Positions 1-10,889 of a stretch of 64,000 bases of DNA are shown piece by piece. The translations under genes were made by a program, and so were the position numbers. The stretch spans positions 1 through 64,000 of the forward strand of contig JAODTK010005839.1 in assembly GCA_026419785.1 (NCBI GenBank), written 5' to 3'. Under the pieces are notes generated by a model. It was given only the letters and a program-made list of their open reading frames with translations, searched no databases and was not told the origin of the DNA. How positions within the stretch are numbered: position 1 is the first letter of the stretch; the number at the start of each line of letters is the position of its first letter. This stretch comes from Sclerodactyla briareus (Eukaryota; Echinodermata; Holothuroidea; Dendrochirotida; Sclerodactylidae).

Positions 1-1232
1 TGAGTTTACACACACAAAAATGGCCTAATGAGGGATTTAGACTCGCTTTTGACCGTGACTTCGCAAGTCGTAGCATTTTGCTTCAAGTATCAGAACTTGT
101 GATAGCGCTGGTAGTATGAAAACTGCATAGGGATGCATACATCAGTTAAGTACTGCATCAGTGTGTCAGCTTTCTAGTCAGGTTCTAGGATAGTCTGATG
201 TCACGACGTGACGACGGCCGTAGGAAATGTGAAATCCGTGTTGAATTCATCATTTCGAAAGTTCGATCGATCTATAATATACTGTTGTACGCCTCTACTG
301 ACCATCGGTGTGTGTGTGCTGTGTGTGTGATATTATTTGGAACCTCCGAAAATTGACAGATTCGCTTAAGTTCCGCCTGCCGAAGACCAGTATACTGTTG
401 TTTCCATATTCTACATAGCAGCTTCAATTTAGTATAATCGCATTATCTCATTGGAATGTCGGGGCGAGGGTTATATTACATTTGATGCACTTGTAACACC
501 TAGGCTGTTCATGGCAGACGTTCTCATCTACCAGACTACTGTTGGCCAAGCAGAACACCCTACGAGCGTCGCCACGGTTATCTGACAGTAACCAGTCTCT
601 GATACTGTAATTTATCATCTTCATTCACCAAGATCTTGATTTCAGAGTAGCCAGTGAAAATACTTCACCGACGGCAGTGACGATATAGCGATATAGCGAA
701 TGTCGTCTAAATCATTCTGACCGTGTAGGATCCATCTTCTCGCAATTCTCAATACAGCTATACCATTACCAAATTAAAAATGATATGAAACCCATGGGAA
801 TCGAATGTGTTACGGTTCTTGCTAACGAGTACACCCCCTCACGGAGGCCTATAGTGGTATAATTCCGAATTTACTCGTGGGCTCGTTTTTTGTACGTACA
901 GCTTTAAATATGAATATGGAAATCTTTGATGTGCCTTCATTGAACAACACAACGCTCTTCATAACATTTGCCTCCTCAATTACATTTTTTACGTGTATTA
1001 AAAAAGTATGAAATAGTTTTCGAAAGTGCAATTACTGTGATCGTCTCGTAGAAAATAATTATCAGGGGGTTGGGATGGGTTGCTCGGCAAACAGAGTCGT
1101 TTCGTTATCCATTCACTAAAAAAACATTCCACAACAGACATCTATCAAGTACCCTTCTACCTCATCCCGAAGGTCATAAAACATAGCTGTACTAATTTCG
1201 GTAGTGAACACATGTCATTGGAAAACTGGTCC

Positions 1233-1270
<38 letters not shown>

Positions 1271-1873
1271 GCTGTCGCTTTAGCAGTTATCACTCTGCCC
1301 CAGAATTTAAATAGACAAGTCTACATAATGCTTGAACCTGTTGCATATATCTCCGCCCCTTTTGGAGGGGGAGCGAGGAGATGGAGGATTGAGGTTGGAT
1401 TGACTTGCTGCAAAAATGGACTGCAATGTACAGAGTATTCTTGTAATTCGCAATCTATTCCCTCACCGACAAATGTATTTAGTCACTGATTTCGATGCTG
1501 AAAAAAGGCCCTGACGAAATATGGGTTACAGATGTCGGCCGTCCTATCTGTGGAACCTGTTAATGTGTTTTCTAACGAGATGCCTAGACAGAAAATCCAA
1601 CTACTAAAACATATGTAGTTGACCTATAAGTATCAATCGTTAGTCTGTTTCGTTTACAACAGTTACTTCCTGCAAGGTGTGTGTCTCTATTAATATTTAT
1701 TACATGGTGTGAGAATAATTATTTGCTACAATTTACATCTGGTTGTGTGTTGGAAATGCCTAGGAGGCACATAAGCCTGCCATTGCCGCACCCATACCCA
1801 TGCCGACGACTGACGCTCGCATCTTCGTCATAGATTGATGATTTCGTAGTGGTCTTTCGATCTTCCTCGCTGA
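1..1873. other. Gene-poor left flank
   Basis: I see no convincing coding region here. A short TG-rich microsatellite lies near 309-332 and an uninterrupted run of about 35 T at 1235-1269. Short open frames are present on both strands but none has a hydrophobic segment, splice context or duplicate copy to support it. Confidence 0.6.
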
Positions 1874-2505
1874 CTAGCCTGGCAGTTCGGGGTTGTCGTG
1901 GCGTTTTCCATTGAAGTCATAGGCGATATTGTCAGACCCTCCGATCAATTCGTAGCTGCCGAGGTTCTCATATACGGTCTTCCATGCTCAGTCCTTGAAT
2001 GCCCGGTGTTTCCTCCGTCTGGTCTACTCTCCTTCTTGTGAAGGAGTTCTATGAGGCTCGCGCTCCGCGTTGAACTTTCGCGGAACTTTTCTGGTCCGGC
2101 GTGAAGGTCCGACATCTTCTTCTTCGTCTTGACCTCGCGAATGTGTGTTCTTCTGTTTCATCATTATTCAGCATGGCAGTTGATTTAACAGGAGCTCGCG
2201 TCATCATTTTATTTTGTGCGCCGTTCGTAAGCGCAACAGGCTTCCGGAAAGCAAGACATTGGTTCTTTTTGTCCATTCGTCTGTTGTTTCTCGCTTACCA
2301 GCCCGTATTCTTCCTCTATTGCGGCCCAAAGATAGATCACAGCACTTAGGAGTAGAGAAAATACCACTGCTAAAACTGAAATACCACCACTGACAATTAT
2401 TAAAGGGTCCGTGGGTGTTGGCCAGTAATCATCTGAGGCTGTTTTGTTTTCTCGTCTGACTGACTGTCTATTATACCTGTCCATGTGACCCCACCATATT
2501 TTCAA
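1874..2505 (-). CDS. 3' end of putative single-pass membrane protein (frame-broken)
   Basis: Read on the minus strand, the first open segment (2505-2209) holds a hydrophilic stretch, then about 29 strongly hydrophobic residues (residues 35-63; about 2403-2317) rich in I, V, L and A, then an acidic juxtamembrane EEEYGLV. The reading then moves to a second frame (2276-2049), containing an arginine cluster, and a third (1987-1874), which ends at a TAG at 1874-1876. The last segment carries closely spaced tyrosines in TVYENL and SYELI, plus NIAYDF. Together they look like a transmembrane helix followed by a cytoplasmic tail with YxxL/I-type signalling or sorting motifs. Three frames are needed, so either indel errors, small introns or pseudogenisation break it. 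An alternative donor (CTG/GTAAGC) lies just after the EEEYGL codons. I do not recognise the family; the membrane topology is the firmer part of the call. Confidence 0.5.
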
Positions 2506-2635
2506 CTGTTATAAAGACTTCGACCAACTCGAGCGACTCACCGAGTGAACTTGGTTTTGTACTTTTGCTGAAGTGTCTGTGTCAGAACTGTTGTGCCCCT
2601 AGTGTGACCTTGATTATCAGTTGTGCCTGAGTTGT

Positions 2636-3052
2636 CGAGCTAGTTGGAAGAAATGAGTCCCGTGTTTGACGCATCAGATGTCCCTAATCCCGTAGAACTC
2701 TTGAAGTTGGATGTTCAGCGGGATAGATTGTTCTGTCGAGTTAGTTCGCAAGGGATGAGCGGGTTGAAGCATCGGATGTCCCTGGTCTCGTAGAACTCTT
2801 TGAAGTTGGAACTGTTCAGCGGGGTAAGATGTGCTGTCGAGTTAGTCCCAAGGAAGTCCGGTGGTTGAAGCATCGGAATGTCCCTGGTCCCGTAGAACTA
2901 TATTTGAAGTTGGAACTGTTCAGCGGGGTAGATTGTTCTGTGAGTTAGTCCGCGAAGGAATGATCGTGTGGTTGAAGCATCAGATGTCTTTAGTCCAACC
3001 CGCAGAACTGTTTGAAGTGGACTGTTCAGCGGGGTATATTGTTCTGTCGAAT
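2636..3052. repeat. Minisatellite, about 100-bp unit, four copies
   Basis: The anchor GCATCAGATGTCCCT and its variants recurs at 2671, 2769, 2870 and 2977, giving spacings of 98, 101 and 107 bp. Copies share the block ending in GTTCAGCGGGGTA. On the minus strand one frame of each unit reads Ser/Thr-rich (for example SSTGPGTSDAST), which would suit a mucin-like stalk next to the membrane exon, but every unit has an in-frame TGA in that frame, so coding is not demonstrated. Confidence 0.8.
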
Positions 3053-3242
3053 TCGATGATACGGTAGTTCCAAATGCGACCCAACATACGTCCCCGCGGT
3101 TGAAAAGTCACTGCCGTGGGAGCGACTATTTGTTGTAGAAATCTCGATCTTTCTTGCTGTCTGTTTTGGGTAATCTCGTCTTAACTGTCCCCTTCTATGT
3201 GTGTGGTTATCCTGTTGCGAATAGATTGCAGACAGTGGGGCC
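3026..3242 (-). CDS. Candidate internal exon upstream of the membrane exon
   Basis: On the minus strand a pyrimidine-rich tract ending TTTTGTTTTACACAG places an acceptor at 3244-3243. From 3241 a frame stays open for 71 codons to a TGA at 3026-3028, at the edge of the minisatellite. It is hydrophilic, with many Arg, His, Ser and Thr residues (ISTTNSRSHGSDFSTAGT), and would fit an extracellular stalk. It lies on the same strand as the transmembrane exon about 0.6 kb downstream. No family is recognised and no donor was assigned, so this is a splice-supported guess only. Confidence 0.3.
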
Positions 3243-3394
3243 CTGTGTAAAACAAAAATGATGGAATCATACACATAACAGTCACAACCATGCAGAAAGT
3301 GAAATTACACTCAGTGAAGGTAGTTCATCCGCTGACAAATATAATACTAGAGCACCAACGGTGCTGTAGCAAAACCATATACTCAAATTTGTCA

Positions 3395-3597
3395 TCACGA
3401 TACATATGGGTTTGGGGATGAATATACATTTGGGTGACCATAGCCTTTTAATTGTTGATCATCCCATGAAGTAAAACATTGGTCACTGAATGTAACGGTT
3501 TTACTTTCCCGATTGTCCAATACATCTGCAGGATGGATATATCGACCCCGCAATTTCTCACACAGTAGCTCACGTCCTTTCAATGAGATGCTGAACA
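3395..3597 (-). CDS. Candidate internal exon, cysteine-containing
   Basis: A minus-strand AG at 3599-3598 is followed by a frame open for 67 codons (SLKGRELLCEKLRGRYIHPADVL at its start, two cysteines about 29 residues apart, then a Trp-Asp-Asp). A stop lies just upstream of the acceptor in the same frame, as expected for an exon. Possible donors sit at 3438-3437 (ATG/GTCACC) and 3427-3426 (AAT/GTATAT), so the true end is unclear. It is placed about 150-200 bp before the next candidate exon on the same strand. The protein family is not recognised. Confidence 0.3.
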
Positions 3598-3865
3598 CTA
3601 AGGTCTCAAGTGGTCAAAGATGGGGGCAGTAACCATTTTCGACAAAAGCTTGTTCAAGAAGAATTTGTCTTAGGGGCAATAAAGGCGAATATGTTGACTG
3701 TCAGGAATTAACTTTGATCGATACAGAGTGAATCACATAGCTCAACCAGCACAGCTGGTTTTAACTATTCTTAATTCGCGCTAGAAAAAATATCTACACT
3801 TCCCCTACACTGCTTGACTTTCAGTTGATTAGCACGTTTCCAATCAGTTTAGTTGGAGATACTCA
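3598..3865. other. No feature recognised
   Basis: Short spacer between the candidate exon and the start of the inverted-arm element. I see nothing definable in it. Confidence 0.5.
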
Positions 3866-4092
3866 CACTAGCGAACGCAAGAGTGGCAACATGGACACGT
3901 GCCCCGGGCCCACATTTGGGGGCCCCCACATTTAACAAAGCCGTAGCAACAAACTGTTTATACATCGTGAGTCACAACATATGGACAGTACTCGCAGAAA
4001 TTTCTTTGTCAATTGGCTATACTGAGTGCTAGATCGAGTGTATCCACACCCCGACTGATATCGCAACTTATATCCTTTGTCCGTTGCCGCGA

Positions 4093-4182
4093 TTTTTTTT
4101 TTTTGAGGGGGGGGGGGGGGGTGGGGGAGGCAATGCTACGGCGGCAGTACCCAACCCCCCCCCCTCCTCCCAAAAAGAAAGA
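4093..4182. repeat. Poly-T/G and poly-C/A fold-back
   Basis: A T-run followed by a long G-run (4093-4130) is answered about 30 bases later by a C-run and A-rich tail (4151-4182), so the stretch can fold on itself. Run lengths are likely to be unreliable. Confidence 0.7.
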
Positions 4183-4232
4183 AATTAACAGATAAAAAAT
4201 TAGCTGAGAATTGAACCTAATCGTTAGTTTAC

Positions 4233-4883
4233 CCGATTTTTTTATTGAGTGCCTCGATTTGTTTATATATTCCGCCATTTCGTTTAAAACCAAAATACCT
4301 CGCCGTATCCCCAAATTGTGCGATCTTCATGCGAGTTGATCTCTTCCTGTCACGGTAATATGTCGTGTTTTCGTATGGGGCCTGATATTGCGGGGCGCTC
4401 CTGACTATTGCCCCAACCCCCACAACCATAAGGTTGGAATACGCCGGGATGCGCAACTCTGAATTGAATTAGGTTCGTGTAACCTGGCACGCCATTGCAT
4501 ACCGGCGATGCATTCGTTGACGTAATGCTGTGCACGATTTCATCGCCGTGATAAGCCTGGCGGGAAGGAGAAACCCGCTCTTTGGCAGAACGGTAATCTC
4601 TGCAGAAACGAGTAATCTGAATTCGTCCTCTTTCGGCATTGCAAATTACCTTCACGTCCTTCTCTGCCATTGGACGAATTGGTTTACTCAGATGGAGTCT
4701 TGAAAATGGCAAGCGCCATCCTTTTCGAATATTGTACGTTTCGGCGAATTGTGCATTCATCCTATATTTTTATGTTCTTGTTATTTACCTTTGCGGCTCC
4801 GCATTGCTCTGCAAGCTGTGAGAGCCCTTGCAGACCTTTTCTTTAATTTCGACATATCGGCTGCCGAATAATGAGTGACAGGT
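4233..4883 (-). CDS. Unknown protein encoded in the left arm of the foldback element
   Basis: Minus strand, running outward from the element's centre. An open stretch from 4883 (contains RYVEIKEKVCKG) ends at CAAAG/GTAAAT; 27 bases later, after TATAG, a frame opens at 4760 and continues to 4350 in phase with it. A second frame (4456-4233) takes over near 4440 and ends at a good donor ATCGG/GTAAAC. The right arm (7040-7360) preserves the second frame across the switch: NLMVVGVGAIVRSA on the left aligns with LQTMVLGAGAISRPA on the right, so that frame is probably the real one and a frameshift lies around 4440-4456. Features include several cysteines and a basic YYRDRKRSTRMK segment. The 27-base gap is too short for a normal animal intron. 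I do not recognise the family; an element-encoded protein or a captured host exon are both possible. Confidence 0.45.
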
Positions 4884-5215
4884 TCAAGTAATTATGCGTC
4901 AGTATTTGATGTCGAATAAGAGTAGAAAGATCATTATGCGACGGTGGTAACTGCCAAATAAGGAGTAAGGAATCAATTAGTGCGGGGTGAACAACTGCCT
5001 ATAAACGCGTCAAGATGTCATTATGCAGTAGCCAAGTTGTTAATAATGAGTTTGATCCACACGAAGTTTAAGCATATTGTCTGGATGGGGGAATCCTAAC
5101 CGGCCTCATTATGTGGCAAAAAAGAATCGTTCCAGACAATATGTCGTTATGCGATAGACTACCACCGAGTCGCAAATGATTAAATACGCTTTTTTGGTCA
5201 TTATTTGACTAGAAT
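4860..5215. repeat. Degenerate tandem array, about 43-bp period, CATTATGCG motif
   Basis: CATTATGCG or close variants recur near 4893, 4935, 4979, 5021, 5065, 5108, 5150 and 5210. Between them a second motif of the form AATAATGAG/AATAAGGAG recurs (4864, 4912, 4953, 5040). The regular spacing of about 41-46 bp marks an old tandem repeat inside the left arm. The equivalent part of the right arm is missing. Confidence 0.6.
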
Positions 5216-7039
5216 TTGTCTTTCATAAGAGAATCTGCGTCAGAATAAATACTCGAATATATGTACCGGTTGGGCGTTTTCATACCTCAGGGAGCCTGGT
5301 GTAAGGTTTTGTGGGTGTCATTGATTGAATCTCATTCAATTATTAACAGCTGAAGTTACCTATTTTCCCGTAGTTTGTTTGTTTACGAGTAGGATAGATC
5401 GCTAGTCTAGGGGTAGCAACCATATGGTTGTGTCATGATATGTCGATGCAGGAGTAGGGAATATACATCAATAAATTTTCATCCAATTCCCTTTCCTAGC
5501 TATATTTGTTTTTCACAGTCATCTCTACTCTTTTTGTTTGGCACAAAGTTGTGACTAATTTATTTATTTGTTACTAAGGGGTTCATCCATAACACTTATA
5601 ACGAAATACTGCCCTCCGGTAAATGTGGGTTCTTGTTCAATATACTACTGTTAATGCAACATAGAAGGGAGACCTGTAAACACAAATCAGTATACCTGTG
5701 ATAAATAGTGTTGTTTAAACAAATGTCTGTTTTGGAGTACCAGTCTCTAGTGTCCCCGTAAGCTGTATAATGGGGTCCCCATATATGTTCCGCGTGCCCC
5801 GTTCGCCCCACAGAACGCTGAACTCCGACCTCTGGATACTCAAAACTCGCTAAGAGGGGGGAATTCCCTGCTAACCTTGTCATGCAGGTCATTTCTAGCA
5901 GGGCAAAATGACGTTCTGATCCCATTACTGCTTGTATTCTACAGAGCTCAGACCCAAGAAAGGCCAGGCTCACACAGGCACAAATGCTTTAAAGGGCAAG
6001 TAATAACATGAAGCTTAGCTAGTTAATGATCTCTGGGGGAATTAAACCAAATAATGCTTCAGAGGAAACTCACAACCCCCGAGGAACATTCTGAATCGAT
6101 GTAGTTTATCATTTTTGTTGGTTTCGGTGTTTACATCTTGCATGTTAGTTGCTTCCAAGGACTCGCCAAAACTTTTGACCCCAAATTTCCTGAACACCCA
6201 ATTGTCCTATGATTAACGCTGCGCCCATTATCATAGTAATCTGACCTACGTGTAGGAGAAGCAAGTATTAGCACAGGGCCGGATCTCGGTGGGGGGCCGG
6301 GGCACGCGGTAAGTGGGGGGGCCCGCCATACAGCTACGGACACTAGAGACTGGTTGCGTCATTACCCCGGTGACACTCTCAAATTAAGCGGATCGCCACC
6401 ATTGGTTGGCCACCAGCCGTTCAAAGTGAATTTTTCTTTCGACAGACCTAGATTGCAGGAAACAGCAATTCCGGGCCGTATGACATTGAGCACCATCCCT
6501 CAAATTGGCAAATAAATTCCCTAAATTTGAATGTTCAAATGAAGGCTCTCGAGAAAATGTTTGCATTTTGACTTTATCAACATAGAACTTGAAGCAATCT
6601 GATTAGAAAAGAAGGTGTTAGGCCTTTATTATATGGCCTTACTGTCCCTTGCCGGATTGTAGTTCTTCTCACCAGTCTGCAAATTATTGGGGGGGGGGAA
6701 CTTTGATTTATGTCCCCCACAGAAAATATCGGGTGGGACACGTCCCCGGATGGCCCTCCCCATGGTGTGTTTTTACATGTCTCCCTCTTTTGTTGCATTA
6801 ACAGTATCATATTGAACAAGAACCTACCTTTTTTTTTTTTCCGGATTGCTATTTTATTTCCTACCGGCGTTGATTGATTAAACCCACTTAGTAACTAATT
6901 TAGTCACTCTTGCCAACAACCGATAGACGATTGAAAACCAATAAAGGGCAGGAATTGAGTAAACTTTTGTGAGGTTATATTTCTACTCATCATCTACATG
7001 CACACAACCATCTGGATGCGAGACCCATAGACTGGACTG

Positions 7040-7360
7040 CTACTCGCTGAACAACAACTACGGGAAATTAGGTAACTTTACCGTTTAATATTTGGACAAG
7101 TAAAACCAAGACCACCACAACATTCTATGCACCCGACCTGCCCGAGAGATGATGAGGGACAATGCATGCGACGGCAACATGCCGTAATCTTGTCGAATGC
7201 TTGCAGTGATGATAAATAATGGCGTGCAGGTACCCGAACCTAATCACTTCAGAGTTGGCGCTCCAAGGCTGTTGCAAACTATGGTTTTGGGGGCTGGGGC
7301 AATATCACGACCTGCCGAAATTTCAGGCCATACGAAAACACGATATAATACAGAAAGCTA
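7040..7360 (+). pseudogene. Right-arm copy of the element's unknown protein, degraded
   Basis: This is the inverted partner of the left-arm gene. The plus-strand frame around 7222-7357 contains FRVGAPRLLQTMVLGAGAI and ends at a TAA. It matches the left-arm product over the hydrophobic GxGAI block and the following Arg-rich part, but the downstream half (the RSTRMK and FGDTARYFGF region of the left arm) is absent or unrecognisable. It also reads outward from the element's centre. Confidence 0.45.
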
Positions 7361-8352
7361 AATTGAAATGATTCTTGTACCCTTTATTTCCAAGTGTTAA
7401 GCCACCGATTTTTTTTTTTTTTTCTTAACTTTTCGGTATTTTATCGAGTTGTTATAGGTGCCCTACAGATTTTATAAAACAATTTTAGGGAAGAAACTTC
7501 AAACATCTATCCAATATATCGAATCAATCATCAAAAGAATCAAGTGAACTTGGGGTATATTGGAAGATTTCCATCCAGATTGCTCAATTACACTGAAATA
7601 ACAACTTACGCAGCCAGCTGGATCGAAACCGAGATACCAAATTTCGTGCAAATAATGATCCATGACAGCCTTTAAATGTCACGGGATAATAGCGACGAAT
7701 CATGGTTGTTATCATGTCATGAAAAAGTTGGTTGCCCGATGCTGAAGATTAAGGTAGTCAGCTGTTGAGCTGTAGTTGAGTTCCAGTGTCGGACCAGGAA
7801 AAACTATAGCAGGTTAGGTTAGAAGTGGAAATTGCTAACACAAATGATAATTGAAATATTGCGTAGGTCGGGAGTGAGTCCTGGTCGAGTAGGACATCTC
7901 ATCGGGAATTCGGAATCATAGTAACGGAATAGAATGGCAAAGGCGTCATTCAACGTTACACCAATGCGTAATAATTTAAATTCGAATCATTTGTGGGGGC
8001 TCACGATATATAACAGGTTGTACTCTAAATATGAGGGTTCCAAATGTGCGGGGCCGCCAAATGTGGGGGCCCGGGCACGTGCCTCTGTTGCTCCGCCCTT
8101 AATCCGCTAGTGATGATTATGCATATTCCTGCAGTTTTTCACTACCGAGCACTACACCTAAAATATGGTATAGGTTGGTAATGCACAGAAACATCTTTAA
8201 AAAGGCACGGATGGAAAGAGGGCATGTTGAAACCCCATAACCAAAATGGTGCGCTTTCGTAATGTTCACATGTTGATATCTATTTTACATGAATGACTCT
8301 CACCCTAACTGATGACGGCACCAGGTAATGATGCGAAGGTCGCCCATTGACA

Positions 8353-8792
8353 TTACACAGTGAATGGGTTGAATTTTGCACCATTACATGAGAGCATATT
8401 AGATAATATTTCATAAAATGAATACCCGGTATTGAAAATATTTCCCTTCCTATCTTGTGGACAATTTTTTATTAGATCCCATTGTAGTTCCTCTGTCACT
8501 GGGTTAGTAAAAATAAATGTTTTGGATAAACTTAGTATTACACAGCGCACACAGGTTACTCGCGTGACGTCCTGGGGGCACATTATACCATAGCAGAATA
8601 TCTCTTTCCACACTCGGAAATCGTGTGCTGAATTTTCCCGAGGTTGGCCCCCCCTAAATAAACTGGATATAAGACACCAGAATAGCAGAAGTTACGTTTA
8701 TATGAACATTGTACTTTCCAAACATGTACCTTCATGAGAACATTAGTTTCTGGACGTATAAATGATACGCATATTGATGCAGTGATCAACAA
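8353..8792 (-). CDS. Candidate minus-strand cysteine-containing frame, split at a G7 run
   Basis: Two minus-strand frames, 8792-8583 and 8613-8353, overlap and would be continuous if the run of seven G (plus-strand C at 8648-8654) had one more base. Joined, they give about 145 codons containing six or more cysteines in the middle (KVQCSYKRNFCYSG, FCYGIMCPQD, TCVRC) and a TAA at the end. A pyrimidine-rich acceptor (ACTAACCCAG) also lies inside, before VTEELQW, so only the last 50 codons may be exon. No family is recognised; chance openness cannot be excluded. Confidence 0.25.
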
Positions 8793-10889
8793 AAGGATAA
8801 GAGCAGGAGGGCACTAATGCAAACCTATGAAAAACAACACACTAAATGTCTATTCAGAGCTAACTTATGGTCGCCTGATCGTCGATGTTTTTCGGGATAA
8901 CCAGGGATTTAACAGACTTTGTTCTGGACTGCGCTTCACTTAGGCTCAAAAATCAAGAAGTTAGTCGAGAAATGGAGGTGAGTTCATTAGGGCTGAGCTT
9001 TCTAATATATCGATATATCTTAGAGGGAATACGGCAATAGCTATCATGTCCCTTCAATGACCCTATGAACCTCGGTTCCATGAGGACCTATCACCATTGA
9101 TAGTAACTGCATTCCCTTCTCAAAGTCCCACCGGTATTCTAGGACTGGTTATAGAATTACAACTTGACTTGGTCCATAATATAATCCAATACTGTATAGA
9201 ATCGCAAAGATAACCGCGTTACAGCGGGATCAATTATAGGCTGAGCGCGGCGAGAGCTCTCAGAGCTGTTCTTCCCAACAATGGCTTATGAAAATATTCA
9301 ATTGTCTTGTTTTGCCTGTAATTAACAACCAGTACTGTATTCAGGATTCAGGGGGTACGCAACCGCTGTTTTTTTTTTACGGAGAGGCGGTATACTTATT
9401 CAAAAGAGAATTTCTTCGCGGAATCCATCAGAAACTATTTTAGAGAACGTTATGTCCTGACACTTTGCGAGCATCTCGAAATATTATACCGCTGTATTCA
9501 TTCCATTTTAAAATCCCGAGTATGCGTCTATGTCGTTCCGATTCCAGCTTCCTATTGTAGATCGAGAAGCTCCCAACATAATATCAGTGATACTGGCCCG
9601 ACTCTTGAAGACTCTCCGAATGACGTAAAAATGTAATCTTCTGGTCACGCTTCGAGCGAATTTGAGCAACTACTGCTTTTTCACCTTGATTTACTATTCT
9701 TCTTTTTTGTGGAGGTGGGGGAGGGGGAGATGGGTCTTTTTTTTCGGTAGGATAGATAAGTAGATAGATATAAGATAGATGGATGCCCACGGATGTTCCC
9801 ATGGCGGATTGTTCTCAGCGGAGTATTGGAATTTTGGAGGACAATTTGCCTTGTGCGATCACTTTGCAGTAAACCTATGGCGAGGAACTGGATCTAGTTG
9901 AAACTGGACACAGCTGTCAACTATTTAGCCTCGTGATTCGTAACAGCTAAAGTATTGCCCAGTTTTGCCTGACAATCCATGCGCTTTTGGCTACAAAGTC
10001 ACATTGCCCCGGGAGGGGGTTCCAGGGACACCCACCACCCACCCTCTCCAGGTCTCCCCGGAAATGAACACTCCAATTCTAGATAATAAAAAATATTAAT
10101 GAAGAAAGAACCGGTACTACCACAAACAGATAATAGATGACCGCGCCCCAAATACATCGCAGCAGGAAAATGCGTTTAATCATTTTGTATCATGTATCAA
10201 ATCAGAATTGGCTGCAAACCATCTATACGAGTGGGCTTTACGGACAGAAAAAAAAATACGATCGGAAATGTGATATCAGAGTATAATAACAGTAGGACGA
10301 TCACAATATCGTATAATGTTGGTGTCTCTAAATCGGTAGTTTATTATATGCCGAGCAATGTGGCAGTGATGCCAGATAAGCGGAACTAATTGAACAGCTC
10401 CGATAACATTTTTAATCAAGCTCCACTAACGGCCTCTTAAACGAACGAGGAATCGAAAATGTACAGCGAAAATCCTAATTGCTTTTCACTTTCGGCTGAT
10501 TTACGAGGACATCTAACGTGAATGATTCACTCGAAATTTGTAGAAAAGTGAAATCAGCCGATTTTTTCTTGACATTAACAGATTAAAGTACGAGAGGCTG
10601 CAATGCATACGCCTGACAAATGAAAAACCTCTCGCGATGTTTGCATTGATTTACCTATCCATCTATTCTATCTGTTGTTACCAATATCAAGCAAATAAAT
10701 TAACCTGCGTTTACTGAGATTACCCTGCGGCCCTCCGACCGTACGAAGCACCATACGGTAACGCTCGCATGAACACGTGACTAGTTTTTCGAAGTCAATT
10801 AATTTTCAAAGTGCACTGGGATCATTACGTCACGATCAAGCTGATGGTTTGGAGGTGAAATTTGCGAAATTGAGGCTCGTACAGGTCTC
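8793..10889. other. No gene recognised
   Basis: Mixed sequence with short T-runs (around 9368 and 9739), a GGGGGAGGGGGAG stretch near 9717 and GATA-rich bases near 9750-9780. Short frames such as 10192-10389 on the plus strand have no splice, duplicate or motif support. Confidence 0.5.

Larger units (their letters stand above)
3866..8112. mobile_element. Foldback-like DNA transposon with about 2-kb inverted arms
   Basis: The two ends are related inverted repeats. The left end starts CACTAGCG at 3866 and continues through GCAACA, CACGTGCCC and two CACATTT blocks; the right end, read backwards from 8112, starts CACTAGCGGATTAAGG and shows the same blocks in the same order. Further inside, matching inverted anchors are 4361-4440 with 7281-7346, 5551-5580 with 6887-6907, 5629-5673 with 6781-6825 and 5741-5780 with 6325-6353. 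All pair around a centre near 5.9-6.2 kb, so the element is nearly all inverted arm. The left arm is longer, with about 0.8 kb extra at 4.4-5.5 kb. No clear target-site duplication is visible. Terminal sequences of the type CA(C/G)T(A/G)GCGGATTAAGG are typical of cut-and-paste DNA transposons; superfamily not assigned. Confidence 0.65.
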
